Translations under genes and position numbers: made by a program | Shown: positions 46,235-57,925 of the stretch, one piece after another | How positions within the stretch are numbered: the stretch's first letter is position 1 | Layout: each line of letters begins with the position of its first letter | NCBI GenBank assembly: GCA_002633025.1 | Contig: NMRB01000416.1 | Span: forward strand, 112,044-176,043 | Direction of reading: 5' to 3' | Origin: Notospermus geniculatus | Lineage: Eukaryota; Nemertea; Pilidiophora; Heteronemertea; Lineidae | DNA length: 64,000 nucleotides | The notes under the pieces: model-generated | Told to the model about the DNA's origin: nothing | The model's database searches: none | The model's input: the letters and a program-made list of their open reading frames with translations, nothing else

Positions 46235-46310
46235 AAGGGGGCCCGAAAGCCTAGTGGTTACGTCCACTTAGCAAGTGGCAGGTTGCGGGTTCAAATCCAG
46301 CCTGGGTCGT
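46235..46310 (+). mobile_element. tRNA-like SINE head (family 4)
   Basis: AGCCTAGTGGTTACG (A-box like), CCACTTAGCAAGTGG with a possible AGC (Ala-type) anticodon loop, and GGGTTCAAATCC (B box). The acceptor stem does not close, so this is not a functional tRNA gene. The TAGCAAGTGG...GTTCAAATCC part matches the minus strand of 60195-60240. Confidence 0.65.
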
Positions 46311-47269
46311 ATGTGTTTCATCATCCCTGGTTCTTCACATCCATCGCAAGCGAAGTAAGCTGTGGTGCCTTGTACTTTGCCTGCCTTTGTTTTCAATAAG
46401 ATGAATTTTTCAGATCATCTGCTCACAGTTCCTTGGCAGAACAATACAAACATCCCAAGAACTATTCCCACAACACAAACCTAATCCATCGATCTATTAC
46501 CCTTAACAAGCCAAAGTGAAACGAAAGGCGGTGATTTTCTGGCGTCAGTCCATAACGATCAAACAATCAATTCAATCATATCAAATTCATGAAAAAGTCA
46601 ATAGAGAATGATAGAAAAGAAGTCTATTCTGATCCGATGTTAATGAAATGGTTTACCATTACAATAGATTATTGCCAACAGTAATTTCATCAATTTTGTG
46701 GCTGAACACGAGACAAGGAGTCATTGGAGTTTGCGGCCAATACTGAAAAGATGATCATTTTTGCCAAGAAATCTGAGGACTTATGGTCCAGCACATCACT
46801 GCACTTGTGTGTGATAAAGGGAGCGAATCGGTCACTGCACATGGTGTGTACTGACGTCAGGATGAGTGCCTGACTGCACAAGGTGTGCAGTGACGAAGGG
46901 AGCCAGTGTGTCACTGCACGTGGTGAAGTAGGGAGCAAGGGAGAAGAACCCCTGCATTCGCCAGGATGATCCAATACCTCAGGATGCTATGAAACCAGAG
47001 GCAAAACCACATTTTCCGAATCAACCATCCAGAATCCAACAGAGAGACAAATCGTCACAGCAACCATCATCCATCTTGGAAAACATTGGTAAAATATAAA
47101 TTATGCAAACTTGGTAATTAACAACTTGTCGCCAGCAATTTTCGATTAAATTAAAGCAAGGTCCGCGGGGAAATTATTACAATTTTTCCAACTGTCAGTG
47201 TCATCTTCATTTTATTACTAACACAGCGACACAAAATAAATCAACATCCTATCGAGCCTGCAGTTCATC

Positions 47270-47455
47270 TAAACCAATAAAATCTGTTCTATCTCTCCAA
47301 CTAGGAACATTTAACATCGACAGACGCTGTCCAAAATTAAGAGGTGTCCGAATCACAGATATCAAAATGACCAATTTAAGATTGAGCCTTGGTGGCCTTA
47401 AGAGAGACGTGTCCTCTTGGTCGAGGTGTCTGATAAGGCAGGTCCCATGGTAATG
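47270..47455. mobile_element. GTGGAACCTC / TTAAGGAC element, copy 5 (decayed)
   Basis: AAAATTAAGAGGTGTCCGAA, ATGACCAATTTAAGATTGAG and CGTGTCCTCTTGGTCGAGGT identify it; both ends have decayed. Confidence 0.65.
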
Positions 47456-48165
47456 CAAGTCAGGGAAAAAATGAGATAACACTCTGTCATTTGTTACAGA
47501 TGGTCTGACATTTGCGGCAGACCTGGGAGGGGACGGAAATAATTAGATACCCTGGATGGAATCATAGCAGAAAAGGTGATCGCGCTATCTCTCAGCGATG
47601 TACGTCAAGTCCGCCAGGCTACAGAGTTATTATGCACATAATTAGTGTCATTGTTACATTGATATCAATAATTAACTACACTGAATGCAATACATCAAAA
47701 TATACAATGCACAGGATACTGTAGTCTCTCGCGTCAAAGAGACAATGTTCATTAGTAGGGTATGTGATGTTACACCTTCCATTGTCTGGGACTGTTAAAG
47801 AGTAAGTGAAAAAGTTTGCATTTCATCAAAATTTCTAACCAGACTCCTAGCTTTCTCATCAGAATTTCTAGCCAGACTCCTAGCTTTCTTGTCATCTTGA
47901 ATCAACAATGTTTCATCCAGAGTCTCCAGTTTCCGCCTACAACATATCACAAGGGACCCTATAAGCAGTTAGCTATTAGGCTCGTATTAGTGCAGACACT
48001 TCATCACAGGTGGCGCTTGCACCTGACAACCTGCAGAGTAAGGCTAAAATGTTGATGTTGAGTGTATTTTACTTGCAATACAAGTCAGAGTTAGATTCTC
48101 ATGCCAACTGATCGGTGTAATGAGCAGATCACAATGCCTACGAGGAAGCTGCCTGTCGGGGCCTT

Positions 48166-48447
48166 TAGGCTGCTTTTCCACGAGGCATGTGCGGGTGCAG
48201 AGGTGGAGGTGAATGTGAGCGGAAAAAATCAATCCAACATATTTCCCTTTAGCTGTTTCTACAACGCGAGTGCGGCTGCGGAGTGGGTGGACGGGTGTGG
48301 ACGCATTTTTTCGAATCAGTCATGTGGCGATTTTTCCCGTGCCTGCTTGCTGCCCATGCGGTATTGTGTCATCAATTCCTGAGAATTCCCTGCGTCTGTG
48401 CCCATCTCTGTCTCTAGGCCCGCACATGCCTCGTGGGAGAGCAGCCT
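48166..48447. mobile_element. GCTGCTTTTCC-ended MITE, copy 2
   Basis: AGGCTGCTTTTCCACGAGGC and the inverse GCCTCGTGGGAGAGCAGCCT. About 280 bases and no coding signal. Confidence 0.82.
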
Positions 48448-48820
48448 GCAGTTGGTGGATGGCCAGCTTCCCTGCAGCCACACAGGGATACGTCACTGAG
48501 AAACAGAAATCTGCATCCCACACAGAGATGCTCCTAGTGGACAAAGTGGAGTGGAAAACACGCCATGACGCCAAACCATTCAAAAAACTCTGCAATGCAA
48601 GCAGGATACCAGTCTCTCATATGAAGGTATGTTTTGAAAGGAAATAGACCAAATGGAATTGATGATTGCTTTGGATCTATTGGCAGTGTTTTCAGATTTG
48701 TGGTCCCAGCAAAGTCACACAGGCAGTAGAGATATCTTTTAACCATCTGATAAGGTAATCATGGGTTAGTAGCACCTATTTCCCTTTCGTCACCATCCAC
48801 AACCCTGGTTAACTCCGGGC

Positions 48821-48935
48821 CGTATTTTAGAATGCTCCTTAACATTAATTAAGGTCCATCTTAAATCTATTGTTCTCGATGGTTTTACAATGGACTTAAG
48901 GTCAACCTTAACGTTAAGGAACGTTCTAAAATACG
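48821..48935. mobile_element. Foldback MITE A, intact copy
   Basis: 115 bases, almost wholly palindromic, from CGTATTTTAGAATGCTCCTT to AAGGAACGTTCTAAAATACG. It is the uninterrupted reference for 38545-39061. Confidence 0.9.
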
Positions 48936-49410
48936 ACCCTCAGAATTGTCTCCAATCAGTGTTTCTTCTGCCAGGATTTTTTAAAGGGGGGGGGGATAAA
49001 GAGAAAATTTGACAGAATTCTTGTTCAAAAACAAAAATTTTGGCTTTTTGAGGGGGTCGACACCGACCCCCCTCTGGCGGGAACACTGTCCAAGAAAGTG
49101 AGTGAAGCACTCAACAGAAGTTTTCCCATGATCTACTCCACTCATCCCCGACAAGAGATAAATGTACTTTGATTCAAGATAGAAATGCTAAACGAAGTAT
49201 GATGTTCATGCAACAAAGTATGATGTCAATCACCTTGTTTCACTTACCTTTTACGAAATATCCAGCAAGTATCAGAAAGTTTTTGAAAAGTCACCCCTAA
49301 GAACTTAATAGTCGCAGTTAAGATAACGAGTTCGTAAGATAATATTGGTTATCTCTAACTCCTTCAAGAAGAATCAGTTAACTTCACAATACAGGTGATA
49401 TTTAGTCAGG

Positions 49411-49745
49411 AATCTGTGTAAGTAAAAACAATCAGCCAGCTTCACTTCTGGCTGATCTAGCCATGAATCTGTGTAAGTGAATTGAATCAGCCAGCTTCAC
49501 TTCTGGCTGATCTAGCCATGAATCTGTGTAAGTGAATTGAATCAGCCAGCTTCACTTCCACTTGATCCAGCCAAGAATCTGTGTAGGTGAAAAGAATCAG
49601 TCACAATCTAAGGCTGATGTAGCCAAGAAACTGTATATCTAAGAATAATCAGTCAATTACAATCCTCGCTGATGAAGCCAAGAACCTGTATATGAAACAA
49701 GGATGGGCAGCTCACTCCGAACTCATTCAGCCAAGAAAGTGTGTA
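49411..49745. repeat. Minisatellite, 55-base unit, about six copies
   Basis: AATCTGTGTAAGTGAATTGA, then ATCAGCCAGCTTCACTTCTGGCTGAT. Copies 1-3 are nearly identical; later ones decay. AGCCAG...CTGGCT gives each unit a short palindrome. Confidence 0.92.
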
Positions 49746-50546
49746 TTTGTGAAAAGAATCATCAAATCCAACTGCTTCACACAAAATATCCCACACAAGA
49801 AAACATCAATTCAAGGCTGTCAGGTCTGTTGCACCTCATTCAGTGATACTGAAATAGTTTGCAAGAAACATCAGATGACGTCAATCAATTAGTGTCAAGA
49901 CGAACAAGAATTATCCTCAACATATCTAAAGTAAAGTATGAATTCCTATAGAAATTTGTTACATCCTACACACATCCACAAAAAGATATTAAAATCCACA
50001 AGTGTCATTAATCTAAATCCGATAGAACTGGATCATAAAACTGGATCAAGATGCAAAAAAGAGTTAACAAGATTGGTAAATCCCAAGCATATCGTGAGAA
50101 TCCCAGCGGACGATGTGTCTAATAATTGAGGTAGTTATTTATTGTGAGAAATGCACCGATATTTTAGAGTAACCATATGTAGCATTCCTAACATGCCTTA
50201 GCAGTGAACGAGAGTACTCTTATTGACAGGGTTACCACGACATGATGCTATAGTGTCAGTGCATGTGTGCCCGATGTTTATAACGTGCGTGGAAGCCACC
50301 TGGTGTCGATGAGACGAACTAGAAGATTAATTGCATTTTCTCAAGGCCAGAAGATGAGGACAAGCAATGTTGATTTCATTTCATGCCCGGCTTCCTTTAG
50401 TTGAGTTACTTTCCTGTATTTTATGTTGCTTGGGTTTACGAGAGACGCGTTTTGAAACATACAATTTTTATACCACAGACTTTGTTGAAATAAGCAACAA
50501 GAATTTTTCACACAGTTGGCTTCAGACATCGAGTAAGTTAATCAAA

Positions 50547-50690
50547 TGTAGGAGGAAACCAGATTCCATGTAAACCTGCATGGCTATACAGTCAGGATCA
50601 CTTGAAGGAACAGTGTGTTTGAACCTACAACTACAGACGTGACAGGGGCTGCTGTTGGCCTGCACCACTTCGACCACTGAGATGAATATG
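50547..50690 (-). mobile_element. SINE family 1, minus copy (decayed)
   Basis: AATGTAGGAGGAAACCAGATT at the left is the inverse of the SINE tail. The B-box region is degenerate. Confidence 0.6.
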
Positions 50691-50974
50691 GAAGGAAATC
50701 ACAAACGTATACTACAAAGCGGCCCTGGCTCATGTCCAACCATTCCCCAGCCAGCAATTGTTTACAAATAACGATTCGGACAGGTCTAACTCATCGTCTG
50801 CGTCACCCTCATGGGGCGGGATACCGATGCTAGGTATTCACCGCTGAGAAATCAATTCCCTTTGGTTTCAATAATTCATGTTGGATACAATGGAGGATGT
50901 GGCAGTGGCAGGTGGGAACGTTGGCTAGTTTAACGCTTTCATGTCGACAATTTGTAAGGCAAGGGGTGTCAGTG

Positions 50975-51062
50975 TCAGGCGCAGATCAGAGGGGGCGCAT
51001 CGGGCACGCGCCTCCCCTTTTGGCCAACGATCTGCAAAATCGATCCATACACGAATGTGATT
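50975..51062. mobile_element. GGATCC-ended dispersed repeat, copy 3 (fragment)
   Basis: CAGGCGCAGATCAGAGGGGG, CACGCGCCTCCCCTTTTGGC and CAACGATCTGCAAAATCGAT. Confidence 0.6.
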
Positions 51063-51422
51063 CAGCACTCCATTTAGAGCCTTACTAAGGGTTAATCAGA
51101 CATATCAGAAAGTAATAGCTTGATTGGTCTCGGGTCACATGTGTATCAACTCGTGTTAATACAATTTAGATTTCCACACTCATACGGCTAATTTTTCACA
51201 AGAATGCAAACATATTCTGACCCCAAATCAACACTCAGGAACGAATATTTGAGGCCAAGAGAATAAATATACACTTATTACAAGGTAATCATACCAATGG
51301 TGGATTATTTGATGTGGTATAATTATAACATTAACAACGTACACAAAATAATGTAATATCCTCTGTAACGATGTCCTTTCTGTACAAAATTCTTAGTCTC
51401 TCTGCCTTAAAAAATCCATCTA

Positions 51423-51592
51423 TAGTGGAACCTCTCTTAGCGGACACTTCTATCAAAAGGACACCAAAGTTCAGTCTCACACTGGTCATTCCTAATTATT
51501 TTAACCTCTGTAATCAAGACACCTCTCAATTAAGGACACACCATCTGTAGCCCCGAAGTTGTCTTTGATAGAGAGGTTCAACTGTATTATCT
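51423..51592. mobile_element. GTGGAACCTC / TTAAGGAC element, copy 6
   Basis: TATAGTGGAACCTCTCTTAG to GATAGAGAGGTTCAACTGTA, about 170 bases, with both ends clear. Confidence 0.8.
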
Positions 51593-51599
51593 TCAATAT

Positions 51600-51672
51600 C
51601 CTAGTTGAGCATAGTGGTTGGCCTAGCGCCTCAGATTTAAGACTAAGTGGTCACGGGTTCCACTCCCAATCA
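51600..51672 (+). mobile_element. tRNA-like SINE head
   Basis: GAGCATAGTGGTTGGCCTAG (A-box like) and CACGGGTTCCACTCCCAATC (B-box like) 40 bases later. The stems do not close well, so a SINE head rather than a tRNA gene. Confidence 0.45.
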
Positions 51673-53024
51673 CATCGCCACTTCGTCCTAACAACTTGTC
51701 AGAAAGGTCATTTGCCTAATAATTGCCATTTGCCTAATGCAGGCATGAGAGGTGATAAAGCTAAGCATTGCCACCATCAGTCACTCCAAAGCAGTGGCTG
51801 AGCTCCGGCTCTTGCAGTGGTGTCCTCTACCCACCACCAACAGAACAAGGCTTCGCAAGGGCTTGTCTCAATACTGCACTCTACATATTGCTGATAGAAC
51901 TAGTGGGCTTGCCGCTGAAGGAGCTTCCACGTTAGTGAAGTTGACTGACCAGCCATGTTATCCAGGGATATTTATGACTCTGCTTCATTAAGGCATCATC
52001 GAGTCCCTCTCATTTGGCAGTCAAAGTGGGAAAAGGTAAAGCTTGATTCGCCCCCAAATAAAACCCACCTGATCAAAGTGGATGCTGAGGAAATTCATTT
52101 TCAAAGGGAGCATCAATATGTTTGATGAAATATGGCCAAAGATACAACTGTCTAAGAAAGCCAGCTACAAGTTCACACAGTTGGTGCCATCGTAGCCTAC
52201 TTTGTTTTCCAGGTACGGCACCGGTATACGATTATGGGGTTTATACTGGCTGCCGCTGAATCGCTAATTTCATTGTCTTGGGAATGTTTTGTGCGTACCT
52301 AAGCAGCAGTACTTCCCACCTATCCGCAACTGAATTTTAACATTCGCGATTGGGATTGGAGCAGTTTACTGCATTTAGGGATACCTTGCTGTAAAATTTG
52401 AGTATACAAAGTTTTCAAGGTTCGTATTGACTTGCTCGAATTGTATTTAACCCCTAGGCCTACTTGAGATGACAGCAATGATGAACTCCTCAAGAGTCCC
52501 TTTGCGTGGCCATCAAAATTATCACAATCTCGTCGAGTTTGGTGGGTCATCTCCTTGACCGAGAACCAGGCCATGGTGAGCGAGATAAGGGTAGGCCTAT
52601 AAGACAGGTTGGACAGCCTGAACTGGTCTTTTCAAAACTGGCCCATACAAGCCCACAGACGATCTTCATGAGAAAGGTAGGTATATCGGTATAGGTACCG
52701 GTATATCTTGATGTCGTGGTAGAATTTTGAATCTGCATTGGGGCAACGTCTTCATCAGACCAGGGGCAAAGTGCCTGGTGAGAACTTATGAGGGTCTCCC
52801 CCCCGACCCTCCCCCGACATTCTATCTAGTGTCACACACAATGACACCAGTCATCCATCCATCGCACACGATGCTAGGCATCGGGAAGCAATCACTTCTA
52901 GTAGCAGGCATTCAGTACCAGACACCAATGCCAGATGGCAGCATGTCACTCTCAAGTGCAGGGAGTTCATCTCTTGAACGAAGTGGAAGCTCTTGAAAGA
53001 GGCTCTCTTGAGAAGAAGCTTCCT
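51673..53024. other. Intronic, nothing recognised
   Basis: No exon supported. A short TATATCGG/CCGGTATA palindrome lies at about 52683-52708. Confidence 0.35.
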
Positions 53025-53612
53025 AGAGGGTTCTTTGGCATTGCAAAGACCAAAATTCGGAACCCTAGGCTACACAAAACCTTTCCAAAGGTTCCTTTGG
53101 CATTGCAAAGACCAAAATTTTTAACCCTAGGCTACGCAAAGCCTTTTCTAAGGTTCCTTCGGCATTGCAAAGACCAAAATTTTGAACCCAAGGCTACGCA
53201 AAGCCTTTTCTAAGGTTCCTTTGGCATTGCAAAGACCAAAATTTTGAACCCTAGGCTACGCAAAGCGTTTTCTAAGGTTCCTTTGGCATTGCAAAAACCA
53301 AAATCCTGAACCCTAGGCTACAAAAAGCCTTTTCTAAGGTTCCTTTGGCATTGCAAAAACCAAAATTTTGAACCCTATAGAAACCTTTCCTAAGGTTCCT
53401 TTGGCATTGCAAAGACCAAAATGCTGAACTTTATGGAGCTACATGAACCTTTTCTAAGGTTCTTTTGGCATTTCGAAGACCAAAATGTTGAGCTCTAGGG
53501 CTGCACGAAACCTTATCTGAGGTTTCTTTGGCATTGCAAAGACCAAAATGTTGAACTCTATATGGTTACACGAAACCTTTTCTAAGGTTCCTTTGGCACT
53601 GCAGCGACCCAA
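53025..53612. repeat. Minisatellite, about 61-base unit, ten copies, upstream of the UGT gene
   Basis: Unit: AGGTTCCTTTGGCATTGCAA, AGACCAAAATTTTGAACCCT, AGGCTACGCAAAGCCTTTTCT. The array ends about 180 bases before the UGT start codon. Confidence 0.93.
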
Positions 53613-53789
53613 AAGTCATGCTGAAGGGCTACGAACTGACGTTCTTTAGGGGGGCACCCACAAATAACCCAATCAAATGAGGACAAAGTGGGTACTTCTT
53701 CAGTAGCAATGTTTTGACTTGGATTTTGTTGTCAGTTTTGGAACAGTAGGTGCAAGCCTTACATCTCATTCCAGGGCTTTCATCACACC

Positions 53790-55349
53790 ATGGAGAAAGT
53801 AACACAGATTCTGTTCCTTCTCCTTTCCACTCAGTTGATGATGATCGAACCGGCCAAGATTCTGGTCATCCCGTTTAACATCTATAGCCACATCAACCTG
53901 TTTGGGATCCTTGGGAAGTCTCTGAGGGATGAGGGGCATGAAGTCTGGATGCTGGCTGCTGATAAATATGATAGCCACATAAAAAGCAAAGGAATCATAC
54001 CGCTTACGTTCCAGTTAAAACCAGAAAATGATCTCCTGGCGCAGGTCGACAAATGGACCGCCGAAAGCAAAGACGGGAGCGGCGTTGTGGAGCGATGGAT
54101 TGCTGATCCATGGTGGATCATGGCGCTAGGTCGTGTGTGCGATGACGTAATGCAAGATGAACGCCTAACGACGACAATCAGAGAACAGAAGTTTGATCTG
54201 GTCGTCATGGATGGAACAGACGAGATAGCATGCCACTTGATGGTACCGTACAAATATGATATTCCGTTTGTAACCGTTCATGGATTCCAGACGACATCAT
54301 GGGTCTCCGGCGTCACCGGGATGCCATCAATTGAACCGGAAGTTGGAAAACCGTTGTCAAACCGTATGAACTTCTGGGAGCGGCTTGAGAACTTGCATAT
54401 GTGGATGGATCGATATAACAACTTCTTCTACGACTTATACAAGGATCATATGGAAAGATACTGTCCACCGAACAAGCCAAAAATCTCACTGCTCGAGCTT
54501 GCCCAAAAGTCAGAAATGTACTTAATGAACTATGAGGTAATGTGCCTGGATTATCCACGTGTTTCAGCACCGAATATGCAGTTCCTTGGGGCAACATCAG
54601 CTGCTGCTCCAAAACCTTTACCAGATGATTTACAGGCATTCATTGCCGGAGCTGAGCACGGGGTTGTGTTAATGAGTCTGGGTTCTTTGAAAGCGGCGTC
54701 GCAAGTTTGGCAGGCCATAGGTGAGAAATTCTTTGCTGCTTTTGCACGGCTCCCACAGCGGGTGGTAGTACAATACAGAATTGACACGGTGTATGGCCAA
54801 GTCCCGCCGAATGTGAAACTCGTCAAGTGGCTGCCTCAGAATGATATCCTAGGGCACAAGAACGTCAAATTGTTTATCAACCACGGAGGAAATAACGGAC
54901 AAAACGAGGCGATATATCACGGAGTCCCGATGTTAGTCGTACCTGTCTATATGGACCAAATGTACAACGCCAAGCGAATCGAGGCCAACGGGTACGGGCG
55001 ATACATCCCAGATAAAACCACCATCACATCCGATGAAATCCACACCATGATAACCGAGATACTCGCAAACAAAACTTACGCAGAAAATGCCCAGAAATGT
55101 TCCCAGATTATCCGTAGTATGCCAACAGCTCAGGAGAAGTTCGTATTCTGGGTAAATCATATTTTGAAGTTCGGCGGCGCTCACCTGCGACCAGTAAGTC
55201 TTGATATGCCTCTGTATCAGGTTTTGATGCTGGATATTGTAGCATATTACACCATCTATTATCTCGTCATCTTCCACGTTGTACTGTTTTTGTTGTACTT
55301 TGCGGTCAAATTCATTAGGAACTATTTTACCAAGGTAAAGATAGAATAG
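53790..55349 (+). CDS. UDP-glycosyltransferase (UGT), intronless, complete
   Basis: A 519-residue enzyme of glycosyltransferase family 1, which moves sugar from a UDP-sugar to small lipophilic acceptors in the ER. It starts with a signal peptide (about 1-22). The catalytic His is His34 in NIYSHINLFGILGKSLRDEGHEV; Asp141 in FDLVVMD fits the partner acid. The donor-binding half has SLGS (296-299), WLPQ (347-350) and the UGT signature at 362-390, with NHGG where many members have T-H-x-G and with the terminal DQ. A membrane segment spans about 477-508, followed by a short tail ending KVKIE, a K-x-K-x-x ER-retrieval signal. Length is close to the usual 525-530. The start is the first ATG before the signal peptide, with CACACCATGG context. 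It has no introns although it lies on the opposite strand inside a 34-kb Epac intron; retroposition or ancestral intron loss could explain this. Substrate unknown. Confidence 0.97.
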   Translation: MEKVTQILFLLLSTQLMMIEPAKILVIPFNIYSHINLFGILGKSLRDEGHEVWMLAADKYDSHIKSKGIIPLTFQLKPENDLLAQVDKWTAESKDGSGVVERWIADPWWIMALGRVCDDVMQDERLTTTIREQKFDLVVMDGTDEIACHLMVPYKYDIPFVTVHGFQTTSWVSGVTGMPSIEPEVGKPLSNRMNFWERLENLHMWMDRYNNFFYDLYKDHMERYCPPNKPKISLLELAQKSEMYLMNYEVMCLDYPRVSAPNMQFLGATSAAAPKPLPDDLQAFIAGAEHGVVLMSLGSLKAASQVWQAIGEKFFAAFARLPQRVVVQYRIDTVYGQVPPNVKLVKWLPQNDILGHKNVKLFINHGGNNGQNEAIYHGVPMLVVPVYMDQMYNAKRIEANGYGRYIPDKTTITSDEIHTMITEILANKTYAENAQKCSQIIRSMPTAQEKFVFWVNHILKFGGAHLRPVSLDMPLYQVLMLDIVAYYTIYYLVIFHVVLFLLYFAVKFIRNYFTKVKIE

Positions 55350-55404
55350 ATGCCTATATTTTTGCGTTGATGTATTATTTTAGAACAGACAAACATGTAA
55401 AGAG

Positions 55405-55410
55405 AATAAA
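55405..55410 (+). terminator. Poly(A) signal of the UGT gene
   Basis: AATAAA, 56 bases after the stop codon. A TTTGTCTCATTTTTTGTG stretch 20-30 bases further on fits a downstream U/GU-rich element. Confidence 0.7.
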
Positions 55411-55449
55411 GGAATCAGAACAAGATATTTGTCTCATTTTTTGTGACCA

Positions 55450-56360
55450 GAGAATATATCATGAAAGTGGAGATACCGACAGCAAAACTGTAATAAGGTA
55501 AGTGAGAGTGGAGATAGTTTGGAGGTGCATCCCCCCACAGCAGGGTACTGGTCTTGCTTCCCTCTATACTCACATGTGTGTGGATGAAGAAGAGCGAGGA
55601 AAACCCCTGCTGTGGGAGGATGTTGCAGGTGGTACAGGAAAGTCAGGAGGATGACACATGCAGGTGGTAAGCTGTAAGCCGTAAGAGGTAGTAGCAGTTT
55701 GCAGGTGGTATGAGACCCGCTCCAGAAAAGGAGGAGCTTGTCACAGGTGATCATCATTGGTCATCAGTTTATTCGATTATCATCACGGCTGTCCACTACT
55801 CTTGCCAACCTGCAGAGGCGTACATTTCCGCTATTGTGTTGTAAGCCCGTTAACCCTTTCCTCGGTTGCAACTTGGCCTACATGTACTTTTGCTAGATCG
55901 GGTCACATATCTACAAATCCTTCTGTAGTTTTGCAAAACTCTATCTCGTCAGCTCGAACAAAATGCAGAATGGGTTAAAGCAGCAGTTGTCAACTAGCCA
56001 ACTCATATCAAATGTATAGATGATATCTTATAGATCCACCATAAAAACTCACCTCAACGCTTTGAAATAATACCGAGAAATAGGTATACTGTTGAAGAAT
56101 GAGGAAGCTAGTATTATATCCAAACCATTTTTCTCTACTTCGTAATGTCAAGTGTTGTGTAGCTACTGCGAGGTTCGTGAAACAAAAATGTGGGAGGGTA
56201 TCTTTACAATTTCAAGGTCGTCATTTTAATCCCTTCATAGCTGGTGTCAGGTAAGACATTTTTCGAAACGGGGAGTGTAGTGCAATGGCATGAATGGCTC
56301 GAGTGTCTGACTCTTCAGCAAGAAGCGGCAGGTTTGTAGCTGGTGGAGCGTTGTTACTTT
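55450..56360. other. Intronic, low-copy sequence
   Basis: GCAGGTGGTA is repeated several times at 55620-55710. No exon recognised. Confidence 0.35.
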
Positions 56361-56369
56361 GTATTCTCG

Positions 56370-56470
56370 ACTGGTCTGAGTGGATGAAGTGAGCACTGAA
56401 TGAGCTGCTCCTTGAGTTCCCCAGAAAGATATCTGGGGAGATTGGACCTGGGGTTACCATCAATTGAATG
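56370..56470 (-). mobile_element. SINE-like family 3, minus copy
   Basis: Inverse of CAGTCTCTCCAGAAACATTC and GGAGCAGGTCATTCAG in the copy at 41560-41665. Confidence 0.65.
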
Positions 56471-56911
56471 CCTGAAGCCTCTTCAAAATACCCCTGAGAT
56501 GGAATGGGAGAGTCCTGTTGGTAAAACGACTGCACTTGCACCATCGCCACCTTCTGGCTAAATCACAGGTCTACTGAATAAAACTGCTCTCTCCGGGTAA
56601 AATTCATCAAAAAATATCACTCTCCATCGACAGGGCTAATACAAAAATTCACTCAGTTCCCATGGAAACAGTTTTGAAAAGCAACAAAATCTGCAATAAG
56701 ACTTTCAATTCAATTTATCTCAAGTGCCTTAATGTTCACGATCAGAAATGCATAACGGCTAATGTGGTGAAGAAAAAACAGCCCACGAGTTGTCTGTGCC
56801 ACCACTGTCTTTTAAAAGATGGCACATCGTTTTATCGTCGGCATTGAAGAGTGGTTGGCAGTGTCCCATGAGCTCCTGCTGCTGTCAGTGTCTTCCCAAT
56901 TCCCCTCCAGA

Positions 56912-56935
56912 GGTTACGGTTAGGGTTAGGGTTAG
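56912..56935. repeat. Short interstitial TTAGGG track
   Basis: GGTTACGGTTAGGGTTAGGG then TTAG, two and a half units. Confidence 0.8.
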
Positions 56936-57394
56936 CTCAAGAATTTGCCAGCAGACCTGAACAACACCATTCCTTTCAATGTGCCTCCACTGCCATCACA
57001 CCAGTGGTGCTCCACCAGCAGCTAACCGCTCAAAACAAGGAATTGACATGGTATTTCAACCTGGAGGATTTCAATAGACTTCTACGGCTGCGTTACCAAG
57101 TCGATGGTGGCCAAATTTCTCCACTCGTGGAACAGCAACAAAAGCAGACAATCTCGATATACATGTATAAAACAAAGCTTCTTGAGGTCAAATTATAAAT
57201 TATGAATCGCTATTGACTCTAACATCAATATTACATCAGTTATTGTGACAAAACTTGTAAACCAATCAAAGCTGTACCAAGATTTAATCAAGGATTTCAC
57301 GTCCGACAGTTCAAAGGAAATGCAACGTTGATGGACATTGATGTCGTACGGCCACATGGTCAGACGAGAAATGAACCCATACATTATTGGTTTT

Positions 57395-57925
57395 TATTTC
57401 TTGCTCTCTGTAGGCCGTATGTCTTTGATTCCTTGCTTTACCTCCACCTACAAGTTGATTGATTCCCAATGCTGTGTAACGAAATGTGACTACGTCCCTA
57501 CGAGCCCAGCTGGAGGAACATGTCTCTAGCTCAGGTGGAAGAGCATACTGGAGTAATGCAGATGTCAGGTCACACTGCGATTGCCTGCGCTACGACGGAA
57601 CAGTCGGCATCAGCTGTCGCAATCATGGTCAGGTCACAAAAACGAAGTTCGGCGACTGATTTGTTCCACGTTGTCGTACCTCAGATGCAAAGTGATCCGG
57701 AAAAGTCAGACTGCGCGTGTTCTGTGCCATCACAAGGTCGACCTGACATCCACATCAGATGCAGGAGGTCCTTGGTTCAAATTCCGGTGTGGCTCTTCAT
57801 TTCTTTACCCTTGGTTAGGCCGTATATCTTGATTCCTTGGTTTACATCCACCTACAAGTTGATTGGGTTTCAGACTTGATCAGGCCAGAGATCTTTCATT
57901 CCTTGGTTCACCATCCACCAACAAC
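57395..57925 (+). mobile_element. tRNA-derived SINE, family 2, with duplicated tail
   Basis: TAGCTCAGGTGGAAGAGCAT at about 57527 is a good A box and GGTTCAAATTCC at about 57773 a B box. They are separated by far more than in a tRNA, so an insertion lies between. The tail GGCCGTAT...CTTTGATTCCTTG, CACCTACAAGTTGATTG occurs at 57412-57467 and again at 57820-57870. Confidence 0.65.

Noticed and set aside
46235-46310. Functional tRNA-Ala gene
   Set aside because: The acceptor stem and T stem do not pair properly, and related copies show it is a SINE head.
49411-53612. CRISPR-like arrays at 49411-49745 and 53025-53612
   Set aside because: Units are head-to-tail without unique spacers, in an animal genome; these are minisatellites.
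56912-56935. Telomere
   Set aside because: Only two and a half TTAGGG units inside ordinary sequence; telomeres are long arrays.
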